The translations under genes were made by a program, and so were the position numbers. DNA of 64,000 nt from Burkholderia sp. OK233 (GTDB lineage: Bacteria; Pseudomonadota; Gammaproteobacteria; Burkholderiales; Burkholderiaceae): NCBI RefSeq assembly GCF_900230185.1, contig NZ_OCSR01000001.1:3844001-3908000 (forward strand), given 5' to 3'. Positions 1-8,273 of this stretch are shown piece by piece (within the stretch, counting starts at the first letter, position 1; each line of letters begins with the position of its first letter). The notes beneath the pieces are model-generated. The model saw nothing but the letters and a program-made list of their open reading frames with translations, was not told where the DNA came from and searched no databases.

Positions 1-1370
1 AGGCGATTCCCGTCGTGCTGGCCGGCCGGGACATGATGGGTGCCGCGCAAACCGGCACCGGCAAGACTGCGAGCTTTTCGCTGCCGATCATCCAGCGTTT
101 GCTGCCGCAGGCCAGCACGAGCGCTTCGCCCGCCCGCCATCCGGTGCGCGCGCTGATCCTCACGCCGACCCGTGAACTGGCCGACCAGGTGGCGGCGAAC
201 GTGCAGTCGTATGCGAAGCACACGGCGCTGCGTAGCGCCGTGGTGTTCGGCGGTGTCGATATGAATCCGCAGTCCGAGCAACTGCGTCGCGGTGTCGAAA
301 TTCTGATCGCCACGCCGGGCCGTCTGCTCGACCACGTGCAACAGAAAACCGCCAATCTCGGCCAGGTGCAGATCCTCGTGCTCGACGAAGCCGACCGGAT
401 GCTCGACATGGGCTTCCTGCCGGATTTGCAGCGCATCCTGAACCTGCTGCCGAAGGAACGTCAGACGCTGCTGTTTTCGGCCACATTCTCGGGCGAAATC
501 AAGAAACTGGCCGCCACGTATCTGCGCGACCCGCAGACGATCGAAGTCGCGCGCAGCAATTCAACTGCGACCAATGTGACGCAGATCGTTTATGAAGTGG
601 CCGAGGGCGACAAGACCGGTGCTGTCGTCAAACTGATTCGTGACCGCGGCCTCAAACAGGTGATCGTGTTCTGTAACAGCAAGATCGGCGCGAGCCGGCT
701 GGCGCGGAGCCTGGAGCGCGACGGCGTGATCGCCACGGCGATTCACGGTGACCGGACGCAGAACGAACGGATGCAGGCACTGGATGCGTTCAAGCGTGGC
801 GAGATCGAGGCTTTGGTGGCGACTGACGTTGCTGCGCGGGGTTTGGACATTGCCGAACTGCCCGCCGTGATCAACTTCGATCTGCCGTTCAATGCGGAAG
901 ATTATGTGCACCGGATTGGCCGTACCGGGCGTGCTGGCGCTTCCGGCGATGCGTTGTCGCTGTGCAGCCCGAATGAGCGTAAACAGCTTGCCGATATCGA
1001 GAAGCTGATCAAGCGGCCTTTGGAAGTGCAACACCTGACCGTCGATACGCCGGTGCGGCATCACCATGAAGAGCGTCCGCCGCGGCGCGAGCGCGTGGAT
1101 GGCCGTGCAGAGGGCCGCGACGAGCGGGGCGGTCGCCGGCGTTCGGGGGCTTCGTCTTCCGGTTCGTTCGATCGGCCGCATCATCATCGTGCGCAGCCTG
1201 TGGATGACTTTTTCCTCAAGCCTTATGAGCCTTCCGCGGCTTCTGTGAGGAAGGTTGAGGAGGCGGCTGCCTCGTCTGCTGCTGCTCCGCAGAAGTCGAC
1301 TTCCAAGCAGCCGTTGGCTGCGTTGCTGGGTGGGTTTGGGATGCCGAGGAAGTCGCCGTCGTCTACCTGA
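1..1370 (+). CDS. rhlE: DEAD-box ATP-dependent RNA helicase, RhlE type (5' end outside window)
   Basis: This is an ATP-dependent RNA helicase that remodels RNA duplexes, for example in ribosome assembly or mRNA decay. The reading frame is open from base 3 (codons A-I-P-V-V-L-A-G-R-D), which matches the Q-motif region just before motif I, so the true start lies upstream of the window. Visible motifs in order are AQTGTGKT (Walker A), PTRELADQ (Ia), VLDEADRML (II, Walker B), SAT (III), ATDVAARGLD (V) and HRIGRTGRAG (VI). After the helicase core comes a low-complexity tail of about 100 residues rich in Arg, His, Glu and Ser, common in proteobacterial RhlE proteins and probably an RNA-binding tail. 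The family is certain. RhlE rather than another DEAD-box paralogue is inferred from the motif context and the tail. Confidence 0.9.
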   Translation, partial: AIPVVLAGRDMMGAAQTGTGKTASFSLPIIQRLLPQASTSASPARHPVRALILTPTRELADQVAANVQSYAKHTALRSAVVFGGVDMNPQSEQLRRGVEILIATPGRLLDHVQQKTANLGQVQILVLDEADRMLDMGFLPDLQRILNLLPKERQTLLFSATFSGEIKKLAATYLRDPQTIEVARSNSTATNVTQIVYEVAEGDKTGAVVKLIRDRGLKQVIVFCNSKIGASRLARSLERDGVIATAIHGDRTQNERMQALDAFKRGEIEALVATDVAARGLDIAELPAVINFDLPFNAEDYVHRIGRTGRAGASGDALSLCSPNERKQLADIEKLIKRPLEVQHLTVDTPVRHHHEERPPRRERVDGRAEGRDERGGRRRSGASSSGSFDRPHHHRAQPVDDFFLKPYEPSAASVRKVEEAAASSAAAPQKSTSKQPLAALLGGFGMPRKSPSST

Positions 1371-1486
1371 TTGCTGCCTTTGCCTGGGTCTTGTTGTTTT
1401 TAGCGTTTCTTTTCTGAGCGCTTCTTTTCTGCACGGTTCACTGGCGCTGCCTCCGTTCGGGGCGGCCGCTACGGCCCCCGCCGCCA

Positions 1487-2374
1487 TCACACTCGCACGC
1501 CCGTGCGCTGCGCCCATGCTGCCGTCGCGGCAGCATAAAAGTCCTCTAGCGTAGTATGCGCAGTCCCGTCTAATCCAAGCCCCAGATGACGCGCGGCTGC
1601 GCTCAGCGCTTCAAGCGGTTTGTCATTGTCAAGCGCGGTTGCGCCGTTTTGCTTGCTGAGCTTTTCGCCCTGATCGTTCGTCACCACCGGTACGTGCAAA
1701 TACACCGGCGTCGGCACGCCCAGACAACGCTGCAGATAGATCTGCCGCGCTGTTGAATCCATCAAGTCCGCGCCGCGCACGATGTGCGTAATCCCCGCGT
1801 CCGCATCGTCGACCACCACCGCCAGTTGGTATGCCCACTGATCGTCAGCGCGTCTCAGGACGAAGTCGCCAACCTCGGTGGCCAGGTTCTGCGTCTGTTT
1901 GCCCTGCCAGCGGTCCTCGAATGTGATCACCGCCGCATCGCCATCGGGTACGCGCAGGCGCCATGCGCGCGCCGGTTTGCCATGCAGGCCGCTGCGGCAG
2001 GTGCCGGGGTAGGCGAGCGTGGTGTTGCGCGCGTGCGCATGCAGCAGCGAGTCGGCAATCTCCTTGCGCGTGCAGCCGCATGGATAGACCAGGCCGGCAG
2101 CCTTCAATTGCACCAGCGCTTCCTGATAGCGCGCAATACGATCGCTTTGCCATACAGGCGGCTCGTCTGCGTGCATGCCGAAATGCTCGAGGGTCGACAG
2201 AATCTCTTCGGCCGCGCCAGGGACGGTGCGAGGTCCATCGATGTCTTCTACGCGCACAAGCCACGCACCGCCATGTGCGCGCGCGTCCAGCCAGCTTGCG
2301 AGTGCGCTCACCAGTGAGCCGAAATGCAACGGCCCGGTAGGCGACGGCGCGAAGCGTCCACGATAGATGGTCAT
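1487..2374 (-). CDS. gluQ: Glutamyl-Q tRNA(Asp) synthetase
   Basis: GluQ activates glutamate and attaches it to queuosine at position 34 of tRNA(Asp), a tRNA modification and not an aminoacylation for translation. The 295-aa protein resembles the catalytic half of GluRS without the anticodon-binding domain. It opens with FAPSPTGPLHFGSL (HIGH-like signature), has a zinc-type Cys cluster YPCGCTRKE followed by a further Cys, and carries a KMSKS-like GEKLSKQNG motif. The start at 2374 (MTIYRGRFAPS) is chosen because the family begins a few residues before FAPSPTG. An in-frame ATG at 2440 would add 22 unlike residues. It is convergent with the helicase gene and followed on the same strand's upstream side by trhO. 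Confidence 0.92.
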   Translation of the reverse strand: MTIYRGRFAPSPTGPLHFGSLVSALASWLDARAHGGAWLVRVEDIDGPRTVPGAAEEILSTLEHFGMHADEPPVWQSDRIARYQEALVQLKAAGLVYPCGCTRKEIADSLLHAHARNTTLAYPGTCRSGLHGKPARAWRLRVPDGDAAVITFEDRWQGKQTQNLATEVGDFVLRRADDQWAYQLAVVVDDADAGITHIVRGADLMDSTARQIYLQRCLGVPTPVYLHVPVVTNDQGEKLSKQNGATALDNDKPLEALSAAARHLGLGLDGTAHTTLEDFYAAATAAWAQRTGVRV

Positions 2375-2501
2375 GGATTCGATCGGTGTGCTGATGCGCA
2401 AATACGATGAACAACTGAGGGACCCATGCCGCTCAGCCATGAATCCGTATGGGGGCGGCGGGCCGCAACGTGAAGGCGCCCGCCCGCTGCAACCGCCCGC
2501 A

Positions 2502-3365
2502 TCACGCGGCGTGCGCCGCCTTGCTGTCCGGATGGCATTCCGGACACGTCTTGCCCGCCACGTACATCGTCGATTGTTGCGCCTCGGGCGTCACCACCGC
2601 GCGGCAGCCGAAGCATTGCACAGTCGCGGTCGGCTCCAGTTGCGGATTCAGCGCGGTGCGGTAGTCGAATACGAAGCAGTCGCCGTGATAGTGCGCGCCG
2701 CCGACTTCCTCGAAATACTTCAGGATGCCGCCTTCGAGCTGGTACACGTTCTCGATGCCGACTTCCTTCATGTGGATCGCCGCCTTCTCGCAGCGAATCC
2801 CGCCTGTGCAGAACGACACGACTGTCTTGCCTTCGAGATCGGCGCGGTTTTGTTCGATGACTTCGGGAAATTCGCTGAATTTCGTAATGCGGTAGTCGAG
2901 CGCGTCGTCGAACGTGCCGACGTCCACTTCAAATGCATTGCGTGTGTCCAGCATGACGACGGGGCGGCCTTCGTCGTCATGGCCGCGGTCGAGCCAGCTT
3001 TTCAGCGTGGGGGCGTCGACGAACGGTGCGCGGCCAAGCTCCGGCTGGATGGCCGGCTTTTTCATCGTGATGATCTCGCGCTTGAGCTTGACCAGCATGC
3101 GGGTGAACGGCTGCTTGTCCGACAGGCTTTCCTTGAACTGCAGATTGACGAACTTGCCTTCGAACAGCGCGTCGTGACGGATGTAGTCGATGAACGCGTC
3201 CGTGGCTTCGCGCGTGCCGGCGACGAACAGGTTGATGCCTTCCGGCGCCAGCAGGATGGTGCCGCGCAAGCCGAGCGTATTACAGCGCTCCGTAACGAAC
3301 GGGCGCCATGCGGCGGTGTCTTCGATGGTCGCGAAATGATACGCGGCGAGATTGACGATACTCAT
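2502..3365 (-). CDS. trhO: tRNA uridine-34 5-hydroxylase, rhodanese-like (TrhO/YceA)
   Basis: TrhO hydroxylates U34 of a subset of tRNAs in an oxygen-dependent way, giving 5-hydroxyuridine. The 287-aa protein has the family layout: an N-terminal acylphosphatase-like region (MSIVNLAAYHF onward), a central rhodanese domain with MLDTRNAFEVDVGTF, and the cysteine loop SFCTGGIRCEKA with the catalytic Cys. A C-terminal Cys cluster (CFGC and CPECH) suggests metal binding. The start at 3365 aligns with the usual MSIVNLAAY opening. An in-frame ATG at 3428 would add 21 residues that do not look like the family. It lies upstream of gluQ on the same strand and diverges from dnaE. Confidence 0.9.
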   Translation of the reverse strand: MSIVNLAAYHFATIEDTAAWRPFVTERCNTLGLRGTILLAPEGINLFVAGTREATDAFIDYIRHDALFEGKFVNLQFKESLSDKQPFTRMLVKLKREIITMKKPAIQPELGRAPFVDAPTLKSWLDRGHDDEGRPVVMLDTRNAFEVDVGTFDDALDYRITKFSEFPEVIEQNRADLEGKTVVSFCTGGIRCEKAAIHMKEVGIENVYQLEGGILKYFEEVGGAHYHGDCFVFDYRTALNPQLEPTATVQCFGCRAVVTPEAQQSTMYVAGKTCPECHPDSKAAHAA

Positions 3366-3636
3366 GTGTGTCCAGCGGTAAGAAGTGGCGGCGCGGAAAA
3401 CGGGGCGCATTGAAACGCCCGCATTCAAACTCCATGCGGCGCGGCCACGTCGAAAAGGGCGAAACCCGTATTATCCCTCAAGCTGGCGCTTTGGCCGACT
3501 CGGCCGAATGGCCAACCCTTTGCGGCAGCGCAAATCGCCTGCACAACGCCGGTGTACGGCGCGCTCGCGTTTCCGTCCTAAGCCGAACGGCTAACACGCG
3601 GTTTTGGCCTGAAAACTCCGGAAGGGTGGAGTTACA

Positions 3637-6600
3637 ATGTCGCCCATGTCAGATCCCCGCTTCGTTCATCTTCGCGTCCACTCCGAATTCTCGATTGCCG
3701 ATGGCATCGTGCGTCTTGACGACATCGTCAAGGCCGCTGCCAAAGACGGTCAGGGTGCGCTCGCCCTCACCGACCTCGGCAACGCGTTCGGCCTCGTCCG
3801 TTTCTACAAGGAAGCCCGTGGCAAAGGGGTCAAACCCATTGCCGGCTGCGACGTCTGGATCACCAATCCCGACGACCGCGAGAAGCCTTCCCGCTTGCTG
3901 CTGCTGGTCAAGAACCGGCGCGGCTATCTGAATCTGTGCGAGCTGCTCAGCAAGGCATCGCTCACCAACCAGTATCGCGGCCGTGCGGAAATAGAAGCCG
4001 GCTGGCTCGAATCCGGTCTGGGCGAAGGCCTGCTCGCGTTGTCGGGTGCGCAGCAGGGCGACATTGCCCTCGCGCTCGCCGCCGGTAACGAAGAAGCGGC
4101 CAAACGCAATGCATTGCATTGGGCGAAAGTGTTCCCTGGCGGCTTCTATATCGAACTGCAACGGTGCGGTCAGCCGGGCGGCGAGCAGTACGTGCAGCAG
4201 GCGGTTGCGCTCGCGGCGTTGCTGAAATTGCCGGTGGTGGCCACGCACCCCATGCAGTTCATGACGCCCGACGATTTCACCGCGCACGAAGCGCGCGTGT
4301 GTATTTCCGAAGGCGACATCCTGGCAAATCCGCGCCGCTCGAAGCGCTTTACGTCGGAGCAGTATTTCCGCACGCAGGAAGAAATGTCGGGGCTGTTCGC
4401 GGACCTTCCTTCGGCGCTCGCCAATAGTGTCGAAATCGCCAAGCGCTGCAACCTGACGCTCGAACTCGGCAAGCCGAAGCTGCCGCTCTTCCCGACGCCC
4501 GACGGCATGTCGCTCGACGACTACCTCGTGCAATTGTCGAAAGAAGGCCTCGAAAAGCGTCTCGAACAGCTGTACCCGGATGCGGCCGAGCGCGAGGGGC
4601 AGCGCGAAACGTATTACCAGCGCCTCGAATTCGAGTGCGGCACGATCATCAAGATGGGCTTTCCGGGCTACTTCCTGATCGTTGCGGACTTTATCAACTG
4701 GGCCAAGAACAACGGCGTGCCGGTTGGTCCGGGCCGGGGCTCGGGTGCAGGTTCGCTGGTCGCATATGCGCTCGGCGTGACCGACCTCGATCCGCTGCGC
4801 TACAACCTGCTGTTCGAACGTTTCCTGAATCCGGAACGGGTCTCGATGCCCGACTTCGACATCGACTTCTGCCAGCACGGCCGCGACCGTGTGATTCAGT
4901 ACGTGAAAGAGAAGTACGGCGCGGACGCGGTGTCGCAGATCGCCACCTTCGGCACGATGGCGGCGAAAGCGGCGGTGCGCGACATCGGCCGCGTGCTCGA
5001 TCTCGGCTATATGTTCACGGACGGCATTGCCAAGCTGATTCCGTTCAAGCCGGGCAAGCACGTCACCATCGCCGACGCGATGAAGGAAGAGCCGTTGCTG
5101 CAGGAGCGCTTCGATAACGAAGACGAAGTGCATCAGCTGCTTGAGCTCGCGCAGCGCGTGGAAGGCCTGACGCGTAACGTCGGTATGCACGCCGGCGGCG
5201 TGCTGATTGCGCCCGGCAAGCTGACCGATTTCTGCCCGCTCTATACGCAGGGCGACGAAAGCGGCGTCGTGAGCCAGTACGACAAGGACGACGTCGAAGC
5301 CGTCGGCCTCGTGAAGTTCGACTTTTTGGGCCTCACCACGCTGACCATTCTGGATTGGGCCGAGCGCTATATCCGCCGTCTCGATCCGTCGAAGAAAGAC
5401 TGGTCGCTCGCGCAGGTGCCGCTCGACGACGCGGCGTCGTTCTCGATCCTGAAGAAAGCGAATACGGTCGCCGTGTTCCAGCTGGAAAGCCGCGGCATGC
5501 AAGGCATGCTGAAAGACGCGCAGCCTGACCGCTTCGAGGACATCATCGCGCTGGTCGCGTTGTACCGTCCGGGCCCGATGGACCTGATCCCGAGCTTCTG
5601 TGCGCGTAAGCACGGCCGCGAGGTGGTGGAGTATCCGGATCCGCGCGTCGAACCTGTTCTGAAAGAGACCTACGGCATCATGGTCTATCAGGAGCAGGTG
5701 ATGCAGATGGCGCAGATCATCGGCGGTTACTCGCTCGGCGGCGCCGACTTGCTGCGCCGCGCGATGGGTAAGAAGAAGGCCGAGGAAATGGCCGAGCACC
5801 GCGAGCTGTTCCGCCAGGGCGCTTCGAAAAACGGGCTGACCGGCGAGAAAGCGGACGAAATCTTCGACTTGATGGAGAAGTTCGCGGGCTACGGCTTCAA
5901 CAAGTCGCACGCGGCGGCGTATGCGCTGCTTGCGTACTACACCGCATGGCTGAAGGCGCACCATCCGGCCGAATTCATGGCGGCGAATATGTCGCTCGCC
6001 ATGGACGACACGGACAAGGTCAAGATCCTGTTCGAGGACTGCCTCACGAACAAGATGGCCGTGCTGCCGCCGGACGTCAATCTGTCAGCGTACCGTTTCG
6101 AGCCGGTCGCGGAAGCGGACGGCAAGCGGTCGAAAACGATACGCTACGGTCTCGGCGCGATCAAGGGCAGCGGCCAGAACGCGATTGAAGAAATCATCCG
6201 CGCGCGCGAAGAAGGTCCGTTCATCGACATCTTCGACTTCTGCAACCGGGTCGACCGCCGGATCGTCAATCGCCGCACGGTGGAAGCATTGATCCGTGCC
6301 GGCACGTTCGACACGCTGCATGCGAATCGCGCACAGCTGATCGCCTCTGTCTCGCTGGCCATGGAAGCCGCCGAGCAGGCAAGCGCCAACGCGATGCAGG
6401 CCGGCCTGTTCGACATGGGCGACGCGCCGTCGCAAGGTCACGAACTGGTCGACGAGCCGGAATGGCCGGAAAAGAAGAAACTGCAGGAAGAGAAGGCCGC
6501 GCTTGGCTTCTACCTGTCGGGCCATCTGTTCGATGCCTACAAGGATGAAGTGCGCCGTTTCGTGCGGCAGAAGATCGGCGAATTGAAGGAAGGGCGCGAC

Positions 6601-7218
6601 AAGCTGGTCGCGGGTGTGATCGCGTCGCTGCGCACGCAGATGACCCAGCGCGGCAAGATGCTGATCGCGCTGCTCGACGACGGCACCGGTCAATGTGAAG
6701 TGACCGTCTTCAACGAGACCTTTGAAGCGCACAAACAGCTGTTCAAGGAAGACGAACTGCTGGTGGTGCAGGGCCAGGCGCGTAACGACGCATTCACCGG
6801 CGGCATCCGTTTCACGGTCGACACGGTGATGGATCTCGGCCGCGCGCGTTGCCGTTATGCGGAAGCCGTGAAGGTGCAGATGAACGGCAACGCGGACGCG
6901 TTGGCATTGCGGCGTGTGCTCGAAGCGCATAGCGCGGGTAAGGACGAGCCGCAAGCTACGCCGGCGCCCGCGGCGTCATCGCGTGGTGGCAATGGCGGCG
7001 GTGGCGGTGGTGGCCGCAACGGCGGCGGTTATGGCGGCGGTGGCCAGCGTCAGGCTGTGCAGATTCCGAACGGCCTTGCGGTGCAGGTGGTCTATCGCAG
7101 CGAAAACGCGCAAGGCGAAATGCGCCTGGGCGACGCGTGGCGCGTGAAGCCGACTGATGAACTGCTCGCGGCATTGCGCGGTGAGTTTGCCGGAAGCTCG
7201 ATCGAAATCGTTTATTGA
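3637..7218 (+). CDS. dnaE: DNA polymerase III alpha subunit
   Basis: This is the catalytic subunit of the replicative DNA polymerase. The 1193-aa protein starts with a PHP domain (VHLRVHSEFSIADG). The polymerase active site is visible as GPGRGSGAGSLVAYALG and MPDFDIDFCQHGRDRV, with the catalytic Asp pair near residues 407-409. The FNKSHAAAYALLAY segment, the tandem HhH region and a C-terminal OB-fold (CEVTVFNETFE) follow. A Gly-rich stretch at about residues 1117-1136 separates the OB-fold region from the last 55 residues and accounts for part of the extra length over the usual roughly 1160 aa. Start 3637 is supported by GGAAGGGTGGA at 3620-3630. The ATG at 3646 is an alternative. Confidence 0.97.
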   Translation: MSPMSDPRFVHLRVHSEFSIADGIVRLDDIVKAAAKDGQGALALTDLGNAFGLVRFYKEARGKGVKPIAGCDVWITNPDDREKPSRLLLLVKNRRGYLNLCELLSKASLTNQYRGRAEIEAGWLESGLGEGLLALSGAQQGDIALALAAGNEEAAKRNALHWAKVFPGGFYIELQRCGQPGGEQYVQQAVALAALLKLPVVATHPMQFMTPDDFTAHEARVCISEGDILANPRRSKRFTSEQYFRTQEEMSGLFADLPSALANSVEIAKRCNLTLELGKPKLPLFPTPDGMSLDDYLVQLSKEGLEKRLEQLYPDAAEREGQRETYYQRLEFECGTIIKMGFPGYFLIVADFINWAKNNGVPVGPGRGSGAGSLVAYALGVTDLDPLRYNLLFERFLNPERVSMPDFDIDFCQHGRDRVIQYVKEKYGADAVSQIATFGTMAAKAAVRDIGRVLDLGYMFTDGIAKLIPFKPGKHVTIADAMKEEPLLQERFDNEDEVHQLLELAQRVEGLTRNVGMHAGGVLIAPGKLTDFCPLYTQGDESGVVSQYDKDDVEAVGLVKFDFLGLTTLTILDWAERYIRRLDPSKKDWSLAQVPLDDAASFSILKKANTVAVFQLESRGMQGMLKDAQPDRFEDIIALVALYRPGPMDLIPSFCARKHGREVVEYPDPRVEPVLKETYGIMVYQEQVMQMAQIIGGYSLGGADLLRRAMGKKKAEEMAEHRELFRQGASKNGLTGEKADEIFDLMEKFAGYGFNKSHAAAYALLAYYTAWLKAHHPAEFMAANMSLAMDDTDKVKILFEDCLTNKMAVLPPDVNLSAYRFEPVAEADGKRSKTIRYGLGAIKGSGQNAIEEIIRAREEGPFIDIFDFCNRVDRRIVNRRTVEALIRAGTFDTLHANRAQLIASVSLAMEAAEQASANAMQAGLFDMGDAPSQGHELVDEPEWPEKKKLQEEKAALGFYLSGHLFDAYKDEVRRFVRQKIGELKEGRDKLVAGVIASLRTQMTQRGKMLIALLDDGTGQCEVTVFNETFEAHKQLFKEDELLVVQGQARNDAFTGGIRFTVDTVMDLGRARCRYAEAVKVQMNGNADALALRRVLEAHSAGKDEPQATPAPAASSRGGNGGGGGGGRNGGGYGGGGQRQAVQIPNGLAVQVVYRSENAQGEMRLGDAWRVKPTDELLAALRGEFAGSSIEIVY

Positions 7219-7223
7219 TGTCT

Positions 7224-7253
7224 GGCTGGCCCGCGCGGTCGCGTGGGCCAGCC
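7224..7253 (+). terminator. GC-rich stem-loop after dnaE, possible bidirectional terminator
   Basis: GGCTGGCCCGCGC at 7224-7236 pairs with GCGTGGGCCAGCC at 7241-7253 (13 pairs including one G-U, 4-nt loop). It starts 6 nt after the dnaE stop and lies between convergent genes. There is no U-tract on either side, so intrinsic termination is not certain. Confidence 0.4.
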
Positions 7254-7271
7254 GTCGGCGAGCCGTGGCCG

Positions 7272-8033
7272 CTAGGGCCGCGTCTGCTCCCCCATCCGCG
7301 CCAGCTTCAGAAACCGGTAGTACACCGTTTCAGCATTGAACACCGCGATCATAAAACCCGCGCGGCCGTCGAGAAATCCACGCCGAAGCACATAGGTCCG
7401 CACGAACGCCCACGCGCCGCGCCCGAGCGCCTTGCCAAAACTGCCGCGCTTGCCCGCTGCGTGACGTTGCTGCGCACCCGCTGTCGAATACGCGTCGAGC
7501 TTGCGCAATACGCCTTCGAAGTCCTCATAGGAGTAGTGCATCAGCTTGCCGGTCAGGCGCTGCGACGGCGTGTCGAACACCAGGCGCTCGTGCACGAGGT
7601 CGTCGGAGAAACGCGCGGCGCCACGTTTGAACAGGCGCGGAATCCAGTCCGGATACCAGCCGCTGTGATGAATCCAGTGGCCGCAAAAGCTCGACAACCG
7701 GTCCACCGCGTAGACATCGGCGGTGGGAGCGGCCAGCGCCGCACGGATCGCCGCAGCCAGTTCCGGCGTGACGATTTCGTCGGCGTCGATCGAGAGAATC
7801 CAGCGGGTGGTCAGCGCGTCCACGGCGCGGTTTTTTTGCGGACCGAAACCCGGCCAGTCGGTTTGCTCGAGCACGCGCGCACCGTGTGCCCGGGCGATGT
7901 CGGCGGTGCCGTCGGTGCTGCCGCCGTCGATCACGATGATCTGGTCGGCGAAGGCCAGGGCCTGCAGGCATTCGGCCAGTCGCGCCGCCGCGTTTTTGGT
8001 GATGATGGCGACGCCGAGGGTGGTTTCTTGCAT
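7272..8033 (-). CDS. Glycosyltransferase family 2, WaaE/KdtX-like
   Basis: A 253-aa family 2 glycosyltransferase, probably adding a sugar to the LPS inner core at the cytoplasmic face. The GT-A nucleotide-binding fold shows as GVAIITKNAAARLAECL, VIDGGSTDGT and the metal-binding LSIDADE (DxD-like). The middle carries WYPDWIPRLFKRGAARF and VHERL, typical of the WaaE/KdtX group of beta-glycosyltransferases. The C-terminal part with FVRTYVLRRGFLDGRAGF suggests membrane association. Start 8033 (MQETTLGVAI) places the first beta-strand at the N-terminus as the family expects. The longer frame to 8159 is not family-like. It diverges from msbA, which fits an LPS role. The acceptor sugar cannot be read from the sequence. 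Confidence 0.85.
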   Translation of the reverse strand: MQETTLGVAIITKNAAARLAECLQALAFADQIIVIDGGSTDGTADIARAHGARVLEQTDWPGFGPQKNRAVDALTTRWILSIDADEIVTPELAAAIRAALAAPTADVYAVDRLSSFCGHWIHHSGWYPDWIPRLFKRGAARFSDDLVHERLVFDTPSQRLTGKLMHYSYEDFEGVLRKLDAYSTAGAQQRHAAGKRGSFGKALGRGAWAFVRTYVLRRGFLDGRAGFMIAVFNAETVYYRFLKLARMGEQTRP

Positions 8034-8215
8034 ACCTGAATTGCGTGGAGGGTGCAGGGTGGCGAAATGCGTCGCGCAAGTATACACAGCGCGCGGCGGC
8101 CACGGCCGGACACGTCCGCCGGCCGCTATCGGCCTGTGAATCCGGCCGAATCTGGCCAATTCATCACTACCGGCCGCGCAATCCGCAACCGTTTACAATG
8201 CCGTATTTAATTTTA

Positions 8216-8244
8216 CGTGCAGCGGGCATTCCGCCCGCTGCACG
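8216..8244 (+). other. Perfect 12-bp hairpin in the msbA leader
   Basis: CGTGCAGCGGGC at 8216-8227 pairs perfectly with GCCCGCTGCACG at 8233-8244 around a 5-nt loop. It lies between divergent promoters and 29 nt before the proposed msbA start. Since a -10-like TACAAT sits at 8194-8199, the hairpin would fall in the msbA 5' UTR. No U-tract follows, so it is not a classical terminator. Confidence 0.5.
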
Positions 8245-8273
8245 GATGCTGTCCCGCATTCCCAGAGGATTCC

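Noticed and set aside
561..1517. Long minus-strand ORF opposite the helicase gene
   Set aside because: Low-complexity Arg/His-rich translation with no domain, opposite a clear gene. Such antisense frames are common in high-GC DNA.
2367..3413. Plus-strand 348-aa frame opposite trhO
   Set aside because: Antisense shadow of the rhodanese-like gene, with an Arg/Ala/Val-rich translation and no motif.
3649..5964. 771-aa antisense frame inside dnaE
   Set aside because: It is the mirror of an essential, perfectly conserved gene and has no family features. GC-rich codon structure creates it.
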